From positions 41,186 to 105,185 of the forward strand of contig DATJBV010000068.1 in NCBI GenBank assembly GCA_035515055.1: a stretch of DNA of 64,000 bases, read 5' to 3'. This document shows, in pieces, positions 27,876-36,916 of this stretch (position 1 is its first letter; every line of letters starts with the position of its first letter). Under the pieces are notes generated by a model. The model worked only from the letters and a program-made list of their open reading frames with translations. It ran no database searches and had not been told where the DNA came from. Source of the stretch: Pollutimonas sp035515055 (GTDB taxonomy: Bacteria > Pseudomonadota > Gammaproteobacteria > Burkholderiales > Burkholderiaceae_B). A program made the translations under genes and the position numbers.

Positions 27876-28394
27876 ATGCCAATCTTCGGAGACTGGCAGC
27901 AGTGGGCCTTCAAGCCGGCGGCCGTTGCTGCCTGCGTGTTGGTCTTGGCGGGTTGCAACACCACGGGTAGCTCCTTCGATACCTCAGCCTTGCGCTTCAT
28001 CGTGCCCGGCCAGACTACGCTGGCGGAAGCCAGCTCGCTGCTGGGTGCGAGTCCCATCAATACGTATCAACAGCAAGACGGCTCATTAATGGCACGGTGG
28101 GCGCATAACGCGTCGTTGATGACCGATGCCATTTATTTCAACCAGGAACTCTGGCTGGATTTCGGGCCGGACGGCCGCTTCGTGCGCATCAACAAAAGCG
28201 TGAATATACCGCGCGCCAACATGTATAAGGACGGGCACGTCGTCAATACCGTCCAACCGCCAGCCGCCACGCAATACGCCGCACCCCAACTCGCTCCAAC
28301 GGTAACGACCGTGCCGGCCACTCCGGTGCCTGCCCCCGCTCCAGCGCCTGCAATCATGTATAAGCCCGCCGTCTCTTACCCACTGCCGCAATAA
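27876..28394 (+). CDS. Small SmpA/BamE-like outer-membrane lipoprotein, function unknown
   Basis: A 172-residue putative lipoprotein. The signal peptide ends in LVLAGC (Cys27). The domain after it (about 40-105) resembles the SmpA/OmlA/BamE fold: IVPGQTTLAEASSLLGASP, then ARWAHNA and LWLDFGPDGRFVRI. The tail (about 125-172) is rich in Pro/Ala/Thr. It begins two bases after the MCP stop, so it is probably translated with that receptor, and it is convergent with fliR. It is not bamE itself as far as the context shows; its role in motility or chemotaxis is unknown. Confidence 0.75.
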   Translation: MPIFGDWQQWAFKPAAVAACVLVLAGCNTTGSSFDTSALRFIVPGQTTLAEASSLLGASPINTYQQQDGSLMARWAHNASLMTDAIYFNQELWLDFGPDGRFVRINKSVNIPRANMYKDGHVVNTVQPPAATQYAAPQLAPTVTTVPATPVPAPAPAPAIMYKPAVSYPLPQ

Positions 28395-28449
28395 GGCGGC
28401 TAGGCCGTACCGGCAGCACCCACCTAATCCGAAGTGCAACACCGCCGGG

Positions 28450-29238
28450 TCAGCTGCCCGCAAGTGCCTGCGCAATCTGCGCCATGGTCGCATAGCCCTT
28501 TTGGAAGAGGCGCGACAAGAAAGGGGTGGTTTGTGGCAGGACGGTAGCCAACAGCACCAGCCCCGTCAAAAGACTAATGGGAAAGCCCACCGCAAACACC
28601 GATAGTTGCTGTGCGGTACGATTAAGAATGCCCAGGGCCAAGTTGATGGTCAGCAGCACGATGATCAGCGGCAGCGCCAGCAACATGCCGGACAACATGA
28701 TCTCTGAGCTCCAGCTCAAAAGAACACCCCAGCCGTTAGGATCGAGCGTGCCTATGCCTATGGGGAGCACCTCGAAGGTACGAGCCAGACCCGCAATCAT
28801 CAATAGATGCCCATTGAGCGCGAGAAAGAGCAAGGTGGCCACCACGTTCATCAACCGCGACAGCACAGCGGTGTTCGCTCCCGTCGCCGGATCGAAGAAC
28901 GAGGCGAATGACAAGCCCATTTGCAGGCCGATGAATTCGCCCGCGGTTTGTACGGCGGCAAAAACGATCCGCATGGCCAGGCCTAGCGCCAAGCCTATGA
29001 ACACCTGTTGTAAGGCGATCCAGATCCCGGCGTAAGACGCCGTAGCTACGTTCGGCATGGGGCCAAGCGTGGGCGCGATGGCGATGGCAATGACGGCACC
29101 CAGCCCCACTTTCACGCGCACCGGGATGGACGACTCGCCCAGGACAGGGGCCAGGCGCAACATGGCAAGAATGCGGAAGAAAGGCCACAGAAAAGCATTG
29201 ATCCAGCTGTAGAGCTGATCGATGTCGAAAGAGATCAT
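28450..29238 (-). CDS. fliR: Flagellar export gate protein FliR
   Basis: A 262-residue inner-membrane protein with about six hydrophobic segments, the last gene of the fliL-R block. FliP, FliQ and FliR form the export channel at the base of the rod. The conserved NRTAQQLSVFAVGFPISLLTGL region and the LQMGLSFASFFDPATG loop are visible. The ATG at 29238 lies ten bases behind the fliQ stop. Confidence 0.96.
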   Translation of the reverse strand: MISFDIDQLYSWINAFLWPFFRILAMLRLAPVLGESSIPVRVKVGLGAVIAIAIAPTLGPMPNVATASYAGIWIALQQVFIGLALGLAMRIVFAAVQTAGEFIGLQMGLSFASFFDPATGANTAVLSRLMNVVATLLFLALNGHLLMIAGLARTFEVLPIGIGTLDPNGWGVLLSWSSEIMLSGMLLALPLIIVLLTINLALGILNRTAQQLSVFAVGFPISLLTGLVLLATVLPQTTPFLSRLFQKGYATMAQIAQALAGS

Positions 29239-29248
29239 GGCGTGGCGC

Positions 29249-29518
29249 CTACGATACGAGCCCGGGTATCGTCGAAAACAGGTTGCGCATGTAGTCCACC
29301 ATGGTGCTGATCAGCCACGGCCCAAGCAACACCACCGTCGCGCCGAGCGCGAGCAGCTTGGGAATGAATGACAGCGTCATTTCATTGATCTGGGTGGCAG
29401 CCTGGAAGATACTGATGAATAAACCTACTGTCAGCGCCACCAATAACAAGGGACCCGCAAGGCTTAACGCCACTTTCATGGCAAGGTAGGTCATCGACAT
29501 GACGGTTTCAGAATTCAA
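29249..29518 (-). CDS. fliQ: Flagellar export gate protein FliQ
   Basis: An 89-residue two-helix membrane protein of the export gate. The best start is a TTG at 29518: it has AAGGGG seven bases upstream and gives the standard family length. An upstream in-frame start would add 19 residues unlike FliQ and overlap fliP. The motifs SIFQAATQINEMTLSFIPK and LGPWLISTMVDY are diagnostic. Confidence 0.94.
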   Translation of the reverse strand: MNSETVMSMTYLAMKVALSLAGPLLLVALTVGLFISIFQAATQINEMTLSFIPKLLALGATVVLLGPWLISTMVDYMRNLFSTIPGLVS

Positions 29519-29529
29519 GCGGCTACCCC

Positions 29530-30276
29530 TTATTGATAAAAGCTGCGCGCGAGCGATCCTAGCAGCAAGTGCCAACCGTCGGCCAGGACAAAGAGCATGA
29601 GCTTGAATGGCAGCGAGATAGTTACCGGAGGCACCATCATCATACCCAACGCCATCAGGACGCTGGCAATGACTAGATCGATGATCAAAAACGGCATGAA
29701 GATCGTGAATCCGATCTGGAAGGCCGTCTTGAGTTCGCTGGTGACGAAGGCCGGCACCAGTACGCGTAACGGCACCTGCTCCGGGCTGTCGATATTCTCG
29801 ACGCTGGCCATGCCGGCAAAGAGCGATAGGTCCGCTTCGCGCGTCTGGTGCATCATGAAGGTATGCAGCGGTTTAACGCCTTGTGCCAGCGCCTGTTCGA
29901 ATGTAATCGTGCCCGCGCTGAGCGGCTGGTAAGCCTGGGCGTAGATCTCGTCGAATACGGGGCCCATGGCAAAGAATGTCAGGAACATGGCCAAGCCAAT
30001 CAGCACGGAGTTCGGCGGCGATGCGCCAGTGCCCATGGCATTTCGCAATAAGCCAAGCACGATGATGATGCGAGTAAAGCCGGTCATCATCAACAGCATG
30101 GCCGGCAGGAACGACATCATGGTCAAGAGCACCATGGTCTGTATGCTCAGCGACCATGTCTGGCTTCCGTCGGCGCCGGGCGTCGAGGTTAGGGCGGGCA
30201 GCGCCGCCTGTGCGGCTGCATCGAAGGAAACCCACGGGGCTGCCAGCAGGAGCAGGGCAAGAACGGCAAATCGCAC
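29530..30276 (-). CDS. fliP: Flagellar export gate protein FliP
   Basis: A 248-residue membrane protein with a cleavable signal peptide (to about residue 23, AAQA) and four membrane helices. FliP is the main ring-forming subunit of the export channel. Conserved blocks are FTRIIIVLGLLRNAMGTG, ALAQGVKPLHTFM and FVTSELKTAFQIGFTIFMPFLIIDLV. The start is a GTG directly abutting the fliO stop (TGAGTG). Confidence 0.97.
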   Translation of the reverse strand: MRFAVLALLLLAAPWVSFDAAAQAALPALTSTPGADGSQTWSLSIQTMVLLTMMSFLPAMLLMMTGFTRIIIVLGLLRNAMGTGASPPNSVLIGLAMFLTFFAMGPVFDEIYAQAYQPLSAGTITFEQALAQGVKPLHTFMMHQTREADLSLFAGMASVENIDSPEQVPLRVLVPAFVTSELKTAFQIGFTIFMPFLIIDLVIASVLMALGMMMVPPVTISLPFKLMLFVLADGWHLLLGSLARSFYQ

Positions 30277-30609
30277 TCAGCGGCCTTTAAGAATATTGCC
30301 AAGCGCGGCAGCGAAGCTGGGGCGCTCTGGCGTGGGGGCTGGCGGCGTGCTCCCGGCTTCCGCTGGAGGCAGCGTATGAAGCAAGGAAATCTGGCTGGCG
30401 GTTATGCCGACCACAAGGCGGGCATCTTCGACCTGGACCAACGCCACAAAGGCGCGCCCGCCCAGGCTTTGGCTGCTGATGACTTTAATGGACTGATTGC
30501 CGCCAGTGCGCAGCCAACCGGCGCGACGCGTGAGCCACGCGCCGCCAAGTATCATCATTACGATCAGAACCAGGCTGACGATAAGTCGCAGGACGTCGGC
30601 ATCGTTCAT
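30277..30609 (-). CDS. fliO: Flagellar export assembly factor FliO
   Basis: A 110-residue protein with a single N-terminal membrane helix (about 7-27, LRLIVSLVLIVMMILGGAWL) and a short cytoplasmic beta-rich domain (IKVISSQSLGGRAFVALVQV). FliO assists assembly of the FliP ring. Similarity in the family is weak; position between fliN and fliP and architecture support the call. Confidence 0.92.
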   Translation of the reverse strand: MNDADVLRLIVSLVLIVMMILGGAWLTRRAGWLRTGGNQSIKVISSQSLGGRAFVALVQVEDARLVVGITASQISLLHTLPPAEAGSTPPAPTPERPSFAAALGNILKGR

Positions 30610-30616
30610 ACGGAGA

Positions 30617-31168
30617 TCAACGGCGGTTATTGAGCCGGCTGATGCGGTCGGAAGGCGTGATGATGTCGGTTACGCGTATGCCGTATTTTTCGTCGACCAC
30701 AACGACTTCGCCCTGCGCAATAAGATAGCCATTGACGAAGATGTCCATCGGTTCGCCCGCAAGACCGTCGAGCTCTACGACGGAACCTTGGCCAAGCTGA
30801 AGAATGTTCTTGATGGTCAGGCGCGTGCGGCCCAGCTCTACCGTAAGCTGCACAGGAATGTCCATGATCATGTCGATATCGCTGTTGCCGTCGATATCGG
30901 TGTTGACCAGGGGCTGGAATACGTGCATGGCCGGCGTGACCACAGAACTTGGGGCCGCCGCTGGCATGGGCGCCGCCGCTGGAGCGGCCGTGGATGCCGT
31001 TTGTTCCGCCAGGGCGCTGGCCCAGTCGTCAACTTCCTGGGCAAGGCCGTCGGCCTGTGTTGCCGGCGCTGTGGCCGCTGCCTGTTCGGATAGCGCTGCC
31101 GCCCAATCGATGTCCGAGCTGTCGGACGTCTCTTTGTCTTGGCCTGGCTCTTGAGTCGGATCAATCAT
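30617..31168 (-). CDS. fliN: Flagellar motor switch protein FliN
   Basis: A 183-residue C-ring protein. The N-terminal half is Ala/Thr-rich and poorly conserved; the C-terminal SpoA domain (about 95-180) carries MDIPVQLTVELGRTRLTIKN and VNGYLIAQGEVVVVDEKYGIRV. With FliM and FliG it sets rotation direction and also supports export. The ATG overlaps the fliM stop by four bases. Confidence 0.96.
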   Translation of the reverse strand: MIDPTQEPGQDKETSDSSDIDWAAALSEQAAATAPATQADGLAQEVDDWASALAEQTASTAAPAAAPMPAAAPSSVVTPAMHVFQPLVNTDIDGNSDIDMIMDIPVQLTVELGRTRLTIKNILQLGQGSVVELDGLAGEPMDIFVNGYLIAQGEVVVVDEKYGIRVTDIITPSDRISRLNNRR

Positions 31169-32172
31169 GGTTTTCGTGCTTTTAGTTCGGTTTCAGAAGT
31201 AGCCAGCATGCGATTGACACGCATGGCGTATCGGCCGTTGGCGGTCCCGTAGGTGCATTCCAGCACGGGTACGCCGCCCACATGTGCGGTAATTGTCGGG
31301 GAAATTTCCACAGGCAGGATGTCGTTGACCTGCAGGCTCATGAGCTCCGCGATATTAGTCTGTATGCGCGCAAAATCGGCGACCAGTTCAACGTCGGCGC
31401 TACGCACCTGGTGCGACAGCTGCTGTGTCCAGCGCTGGTCGACTTCGCCGCCGGAACTGACTTCCTGCAATGGTCGCGTCAGCAGGTCGCGCACAGGTTC
31501 GATCATGGAGTAGGGCAGGCAGATATTCAGGTTGCCGCCAGACGACCCCAGTTCAATATTGAACGACGTTACCACTACGATCTCGTTTCCGCTGGTGATG
31601 CTTGCAAACTTGGTATGCATTTCCGAGCGGATGTATTCGAATTCGATAGGGTAGACCTGTTCCCAGCCTGCGCCATAGCTTTCCAGCGTGATATTGAGCA
31701 AGCGGCGAATGATGCGTTGCTCGGTCGTTGTGAAGTCTCGTCCTTCAACACGCGTGCTATACCGGCCATGGCCCCCGAACAGGCTATCGATGACCAGGAA
31801 CACCAGGTTCGGGTCGAAGGTGAACAGTCCGGCGCCACGCAAGGGCTTCATGGCAACCATGTTCAGGTTGCTGGGCACTGGCAGGTTTCGTTCGAATTCA
31901 GAATATTTCTGTATGCGGATCGTGCCCACGGTAATGTCGGCATTGCGGCGCATGAAACTGAGCAGGCCGCTACGCAGTCGCCGGGCGAAACGTTCGTTGA
32001 TGAGCTCGAGCGTCTGCATGCGGTGCCGGACCACCCGGTCCGGCGACCCGAGGTCGTACGACCGAACGCCTGTCAATTCTTCGACAGCAGCCTGTTTTTC
32101 GGTCGTCTCGCCGGTTACGCCCGCCAGTAAGGCGTCGACTTCATCTTGCGAGAGAAGGCTTTGATATGACAT
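31165..32172 (-). CDS. fliM: Flagellar motor switch protein FliM
   Basis: A 335-residue C-ring protein that binds CheY-P. The extreme N-terminus SQDEVDALLAGV is the CheY-binding segment. The middle CheC-like domain contains RRLRSGLLSFMRRNADI and the LVFLVIDSLFGGHGR motif, and the C-terminal SpoA domain binds FliN. Length equals that of Salmonella FliM (334). It lies between fliL and fliN with overlapping or abutting junctions. Confidence 0.97.
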   Translation of the reverse strand: MSYQSLLSQDEVDALLAGVTGETTEKQAAVEELTGVRSYDLGSPDRVVRHRMQTLELINERFARRLRSGLLSFMRRNADITVGTIRIQKYSEFERNLPVPSNLNMVAMKPLRGAGLFTFDPNLVFLVIDSLFGGHGRYSTRVEGRDFTTTEQRIIRRLLNITLESYGAGWEQVYPIEFEYIRSEMHTKFASITSGNEIVVVTSFNIELGSSGGNLNICLPYSMIEPVRDLLTRPLQEVSSGGEVDQRWTQQLSHQVRSADVELVADFARIQTNIAELMSLQVNDILPVEISPTITAHVGGVPVLECTYGTANGRYAMRVNRMLATSETELKARKP

Positions 32173-32694
32173 TTACTGGATCACGAACGCGGTAAAGAGA
32201 ACACTGGTAATGTCGGGACCTTTGGCGTGCGGCAGGTACGCCGATTGAAGGTCTTTGGTAAGAGCCTGGACCAGCGCCTGGCGTCCTTCAGGCGTTTGCA
32301 CGATATCGGGCTGTTGTTCGGACAGGCGTTTCAGCACTCTGTCCCGGACCTCGGGCATGTATTCGATGACGAGCGCGCGCGACGCTTCATCGGCCAGACG
32401 CAGGGTGATGCCCACGTACAAGATGCGGTGCGACTGCGAGTTGCGCACGGTGACCGTGAAGGGCTCGAGCGGTGTAAAAATGGGTGCGGGCAATACCACC
32501 GGCTTTGCTTCGCCGGGTATCTCGGCGTTGGCCAGACCGAAGTCGGTTTGTTGGTAGTAAAGCAGCGTTGCACCAATGCTGGCGCCAACAATCAGGGCGA
32601 TGGCCAATAGGGTTTTGAACACCTTGGCGAACGTTCCGGACTTCTGTTTGGCCATGATGCTTGAGTTGTAAGGTCGTTTATTAGAGGTTGCCAT
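32173..32694 (-). CDS. fliL: Flagellar basal body-associated protein FliL
   Basis: A 173-residue single-pass inner-membrane protein that surrounds the stator. It has a basic N-terminus, one membrane helix (VFKTLLAIALIVGASIGATLLYY) and a periplasmic stomatin-like domain ending LPHAKGPDITSVLFTAFVIQ, typical of FliL. The start is uncertain: I choose ATG 32694; ATG 32655 (MAKQKSG) or GTG 32730 are alternatives. It is the first gene of the fliLMNOPQR run, and no clear promoter was seen in the 130-base gap to fliK. Confidence 0.92.
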   Translation of the reverse strand: MATSNKRPYNSSIMAKQKSGTFAKVFKTLLAIALIVGASIGATLLYYQQTDFGLANAEIPGEAKPVVLPAPIFTPLEPFTVTVRNSQSHRILYVGITLRLADEASRALVIEYMPEVRDRVLKRLSEQQPDIVQTPEGRQALVQALTKDLQSAYLPHAKGPDITSVLFTAFVIQ

Positions 32695-32824
32695 CGTGTG
32701 CGGTGAGTGCGTACGCGCGCTAGTAAGCACAATTGTGCGAAGTGTCTTATTGTGCCCCAGCCATTTGCGGCTGATCGTCGTGAATAAGGTAAGGAAAGCT
32801 TGGTAGCTCTGGCTTTAGCTTGCG

Positions 32825-34195
32825 TCAGGCAAATGTGTCGACCAGTGCGTTGGGTGCCATTTGGCGTGCGGCTCGTTCGGTTGCCGTCATCGCGCCATCT
32901 GGTCCGCCGCCTGCGGTTGTTGATTCTGAACTTGGTTTGCGACTGCCGCCAAAGGTCTCGTTATACGCCTGTTCCTGCTGGGCCTGGTCGTTTACCGTGG
33001 TTTGGCCCAATGAAATACCGGCTTGGGCAAGCATTTGCTGCAACTGCGGCAAGGCATTTTCCACCGTTTGGCGTACAGCGGCGTGCGGTGACGCAAAGAT
33101 GGCGTGCGCCACGTTATCGCTAATGTTGATGGTGATGCGCAATGGGCCCAATTCCGGTGGGTCGAGACGCAGCTCGGCCGTATGCGGCATATTGTGGCCG
33201 CCCTGGGTCAGCGAAATGAACTGGCGGCCAAAATCGGCCGACCACTGTGGGCTTTGTAGCGGCGTGGCAACGGCGGGCTGCATTATCGTGAATGACGGGG
33301 TGCTCGATGCGGCATGGTTGGCGACCTGCACGGCGTGCATGGTTGCCGCAAATGAACCGGTGGTCGGCGTCTGGGTTGTTGCCTGGGCGGGATCGGTTGC
33401 GAGTCCGGCGGCTACCGCAAGCTTGTTTGCCGCAGCGTCGGATGCACCAAAGGTGGAAACATCGGCCGTCGCGGCTGAAGCCTGAGCCGCTTTTCCGGGC
33501 GCAAGCTCCGGCTTTTGCGACGGCGTTGCGAGCCGCGCCTGTTGCGCGCCGGTCAAGGCCATGGCCTTGTTGCCCGCCGCCACGGTCTGGGAAGCGGGCA
33601 GCGGCGCGGCCAAGCCGGCGGCCGGAGCCTGGGCTGCCAAGGCGGCATCGACGCCCTTCGTCGGTAAAGCCGCAGCGAGAGCCAAGGGCAGCGACGGATC
33701 GGCCGTTTCCCTCTGGTTCGGCAGCGTCAGGCCCGGTAACGGCTTTGCTGCCGTGGGCAGCGCGTTATCTGGCAGTGCGCCCGGCAATGCGCCGGTCAAG
33801 GCCTTGGCTTGAGCTTCGGGCAGCGCGGTGGCGGCGCCGCGGGCGGCGGCTGGGTGCTGCGCGGCAGCTGCCTGGATGGCGATCTCGAGCGCGATTTGCG
33901 GCAAGCCCAGGGCATGCTCGGCGGCGGCTTGAGTCAGGGCGACATCGTCGTTGGGCGCGGCTTTGTCTGCTGCCGGCGCCTTCTTGTCGGTCGGCTTGCT
34001 GGTGTTAGTGGCGGTAGCCGGAGCAGGCGTGTTGGGGGTGGTAGCGTGTGCGGCGGCTTGGCGGGTGGTCTGTTGACCCGTCAGGACATCGGAAAAGGTC
34101 GATCCGTTGGCGTCACCCTGACCATCGGTTTGCTGGGCGCGAGCGGAACTGCTGGTGGCCGACGGCAAGGCAGCGGAGATAGGTGGTGTTTGCAT
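32825..34195 (-). CDS. fliK: Flagellar hook-length control protein FliK
   Basis: A 456-residue molecular ruler, secreted during hook growth; its C-terminal domain makes FlhB switch substrate class. Most of the chain is Ala/Pro/Thr/Gln-rich low complexity. The C-terminal Flg_hook domain (about 335-420) has the conserved AELRLDPPELGPLRITINI and AHAIFASPHAAVRQ. It lies behind fliJ in the fliFGHIJK run. A FliK-like paralogue is at 40547. Confidence 0.95.
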   Translation of the reverse strand: MQTPPISAALPSATSSSARAQQTDGQGDANGSTFSDVLTGQQTTRQAAAHATTPNTPAPATATNTSKPTDKKAPAADKAAPNDDVALTQAAAEHALGLPQIALEIAIQAAAAQHPAAARGAATALPEAQAKALTGALPGALPDNALPTAAKPLPGLTLPNQRETADPSLPLALAAALPTKGVDAALAAQAPAAGLAAPLPASQTVAAGNKAMALTGAQQARLATPSQKPELAPGKAAQASAATADVSTFGASDAAANKLAVAAGLATDPAQATTQTPTTGSFAATMHAVQVANHAASSTPSFTIMQPAVATPLQSPQWSADFGRQFISLTQGGHNMPHTAELRLDPPELGPLRITINISDNVAHAIFASPHAAVRQTVENALPQLQQMLAQAGISLGQTTVNDQAQQEQAYNETFGGSRKPSSESTTAGGGPDGAMTATERAARQMAPNALVDTFA

Positions 34196-34207
34196 GGCTG
34201 GCCTTGA

Positions 34208-34657
34208 TTAATGTGAGTGATGCAGACGGCGGTAAATGGTTGCCGAGACTTCATCGCTGGCACGTTGTTCGATTCGGTTGTTGCGCACGACCTGATGCTG
34301 GACCTGGCGTTCGCGCAGCGCTTCGAACGAGTTCAGGCGGCGCTTCTGCGCATACCATTGTTGGCGGCCTTGTTCCACGCGCGCGTCTATCTGTGCGACT
34401 ACGCTATTTTGCTGCGAAATGGCCTCGTCCAAAGTGGCGATAAACTGCCTGAAATTATGGTAATTCGATGCCGACACGCCGGACTCCGCCGATTTCTGCA
34501 GACGGTCCGCGTAATCCTGGCGGTAGACCAGCAATGTGGCCAGCTGGCTTTCGGCGTTTTTGCGGTCTGTCGCCAGCTTTTGCAAGAGCTTGGCGGCGTC
34601 GTCGACGCCTTGCACGGCCAGGTCGATCAAGGTGGCAAGTGACGATGCGCTAGCCAT
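34208..34657 (-). CDS. fliJ: Flagellar export chaperone-escort FliJ
   Basis: A 149-residue coiled-coil protein of the export ATPase complex, resembling the gamma subunit of rotary ATPases. It is rich in Gln, Arg and Glu and helical throughout (VDDAAKLLQKLATDRKNAE, then YHNFRQFIATLDEAI). The ATG overlaps the fliI stop by eight bases. Length equals that of Salmonella FliJ (147). Confidence 0.94.
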   Translation of the reverse strand: MASASSLATLIDLAVQGVDDAAKLLQKLATDRKNAESQLATLLVYRQDYADRLQKSAESGVSASNYHNFRQFIATLDEAISQQNSVVAQIDARVEQGRQQWYAQKRRLNSFEALRERQVQHQVVRNNRIEQRASDEVSATIYRRLHHSH

Positions 34658-36140
34658 GGTTCATTCCTTTTCTTTGCGTGCCCATCGTCGCGGCGCCTTG
34701 GCCCAACAGTCCGTCCAGCTCGTGAATGGACAGCGCGTAATCGACACGCGTTTCTATGCCTTGCTGCAAATAGCTTTCCAGCCAAGGGTATTTCTCGATG
34801 GCCTCGTCGATCTGGGCATCGTTACCGGGCGCGTACGCGCCGACGGCGATCAGGTCGCGATTGCGTTGGTAGCGGGACAGCATTTTCTTGAACTTGTGGA
34901 CAAGCGTGAATTGTTCCGCAGGAACAATGGCCGACATCACGCGTGAAATCGACGCCTCGATATCGATGGCGGGATAGTGCCCGGATTCCGCCAGATCGCG
35001 CGACAACACAATATGGCCGTCGAGTATGGCCCGAGCCGCATCGGCAATCGGGTCTTGCTGGTCGTCGCCCTCAGTCAGCACGGTATAAAAAGCGGTGATG
35101 GATCCGGCAGGCTGATCGCCGATCGGCGCGCCGTTGCCAGCCCGCTCGACGAGCGCGGGAAGCTTTGCGAAGACCGATGGCGGATAGCCCTTAGTTGCCG
35201 GCGGCTCGCCGATGGCCAGCGCTATTTCCCGCTGTGCCATGGCATAGCGCGTGAGCGAGTCCATGATCAACAATACGTGCTTGCCCTGGTCGCGAAAGGT
35301 CTCGGCCAATTTGGTGGCGTAGACGGCGCCTTGCAGTCGCAGTAATGGCGACACATCGGCTGGCGCGGCCACGACGACCGAGCGCTTCAGGCCTTCAGGA
35401 CCAAGGTTGTGTTCAATGAATTCCTTGACTTCACGGCCGCGCTCGCCGATCAGCCCGACAACAATGACGTCGGCTTTTGTGTAGCGGGCCATCATGCCTA
35501 GCAGCACGCTCTTTCCCACGCCCGAGCCGGCGAACAGCCCCATGCGCTGGCCGCGACCGACCGTCAACAGGCCGTTGATGGCGCGCACGCCGACGTCCAG
35601 TACGGTGTTGACTGGTGCGCGCGTCAGTGGATTGATGATTTGTGCGCCCAGGGGCGCGGCGCTTACATTAGTAAGCGGCCCAAGATCGTCAAGCGGGCGG
35701 CCGGCCCCGTCAACGACCCGGCCCAGCAACGCGTTTCCCACGGGCAAGTGGCGTGACAATACCGTAGGCGCCTGCAGTTCGGCAAGCGGAACTAGCGGTA
35801 GGGGAATGCGGCCCTGCACACCGACCGGTATAGGCATGACGCGCGCACCGGGAGGCAGGCCCGAGATGTCGCTTTGCGGCATCAGGTACAGCGTGGGACC
35901 GTGAAAACCGACCACTTCGGCGTCGGCCCAATGGTTTTGCCCCGGGGAGATTTCTATTTTGCATGCTGCGCCCACGGCGAGTCGCAAGCCGGTGGCTTCC
36001 AGCACCAGGCCGGTGGCCCGGGTGATCCTGCCCGTGACCAGCCAGGAATCAACCGCCGCCACGCGGCGCGCACCTGCTTCGAGCTGCGTTTGCCAGCGTG
36101 CGGTCGCCGTTGGAAGAAGTTCGGCGCCCTTTACCATCAC
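34650..36140 (-). CDS. fliI: Flagellum-specific ATPase FliI
   Basis: A 496-residue ATPase that energises flagellar protein export. The N-terminal beta barrel (about 30-105) precedes the catalytic domain with the P-loop GLFAGSGVGKSVL (about 203-215), the Walker B VLLIMDSLTRYAMAQRE and the signature GEPPATKGYPPSVF. Starts GTG 36140 and ATG 36137 are both possible; the first gives a four-base GTGA overlap with the fliH stop. Its partners fliH and fliJ flank it. Confidence 0.97.
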   Translation of the reverse strand: MMVKGAELLPTATARWQTQLEAGARRVAAVDSWLVTGRITRATGLVLEATGLRLAVGAACKIEISPGQNHWADAEVVGFHGPTLYLMPQSDISGLPPGARVMPIPVGVQGRIPLPLVPLAELQAPTVLSRHLPVGNALLGRVVDGAGRPLDDLGPLTNVSAAPLGAQIINPLTRAPVNTVLDVGVRAINGLLTVGRGQRMGLFAGSGVGKSVLLGMMARYTKADVIVVGLIGERGREVKEFIEHNLGPEGLKRSVVVAAPADVSPLLRLQGAVYATKLAETFRDQGKHVLLIMDSLTRYAMAQREIALAIGEPPATKGYPPSVFAKLPALVERAGNGAPIGDQPAGSITAFYTVLTEGDDQQDPIADAARAILDGHIVLSRDLAESGHYPAIDIEASISRVMSAIVPAEQFTLVHKFKKMLSRYQRNRDLIAVGAYAPGNDAQIDEAIEKYPWLESYLQQGIETRVDYALSIHELDGLLGQGAATMGTQRKGMNHG

Positions 36141-36916
36141 GCGCCTTTAATTTCGGCGGCGTGGTGGCCCAGCGCAGAGGTGACGCGCTGCCAGCGCGTC
36201 TTTAGCGTGGCATCGATATTGCCCAAGGCGGTCTCGGCGAGGCATCCGCCGCGTTCCACCGTCACATCGGACAGTAAACGCCAGTGGTTCAGGCCGGCAT
36301 CGGTCTCAAGGTATTGCTGGACCAAGTCAAGGTCGGCCGGATTGACGCGTAAGGTGAGGACCGATTCATTGTCGGGGTCTATATGCGTGATATCGCGAAT
36401 GAGATCGAGCAGCTTCTCGGGTTGCGTATCCAGCGTTGTCCGGAGCACTTGCTGGGCGACCCGCACGGCAAGCGAAAGTATGGCTTGGCCCATTTCGGCT
36501 TCAACAGAAGCAATGGCGCTGACGCAGGTGGTGGCCAAGGCGTGGATCCGGGCTGCTTCTTGTTGTGCCTGTTCGCGCCCGGCCGCATGTCCGGCCGCGT
36601 AGCCGGCATCGTGCCCGTGCGCATAGCCCGCCTCGTGGCCTTCCTGCGTGCCCGCCGCCATTCCTTGGGTATGGCCGGCGGCATAACCTTCCGCGTGGCC
36701 GCTCAGTTGGGCGGCGTTGCGCAGGCGCTTGATCTCGGCATATAGGTCGGGTGTTTCGGGCGGGGCTTGCTCGCGTCCGCTTAGTGCCCTGCTGGCCAGT
36801 GTGCCGCCCGAGGACTTGCCGATGACGGTTTGGCTGGGGGCCGCCGCGTCGAACGAGGCCATCTCCCAGCGTTTCCAGACATCGGCGGCAGTCGCGGCCA
36901 GCGGTTTATTAGCCAT
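36137..36916 (-). CDS. fliH: Flagellar export regulator FliH, with long GxxxG array
   Basis: A 259-residue regulator and membrane anchor of the FliI ATPase. Residues 73-113 hold eleven glycines spaced exactly four apart, giving ten consecutive GxxxG units that should form a tightly packed helix. This feature is known in FliH proteins but long here. The C-terminal half (about 120-250) resembles the E/delta-type stalk domains of rotary ATPases (VRVAQQVLRTTLDTQPEKLL). It overlaps fliI by four bases and abuts fliG. Confidence 0.95.
   Translation of the reverse strand: MANKPLAATAADVWKRWEMASFDAAAPSQTVIGKSSGGTLASRALSGREQAPPETPDLYAEIKRLRNAAQLSGHAEGYAAGHTQGMAAGTQEGHEAGYAHGHDAGYAAGHAAGREQAQQEAARIHALATTCVSAIASVEAEMGQAILSLAVRVAQQVLRTTLDTQPEKLLDLIRDITHIDPDNESVLTLRVNPADLDLVQQYLETDAGLNHWRLLSDVTVERGGCLAETALGNIDATLKTRWQRVTSALGHHAAEIKGA

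Noticed and set aside
31282..32130. 282-codon open frame antisense to fliM
   Set aside because: Shadow of a secure gene, without domain similarity or ribosome-binding site.
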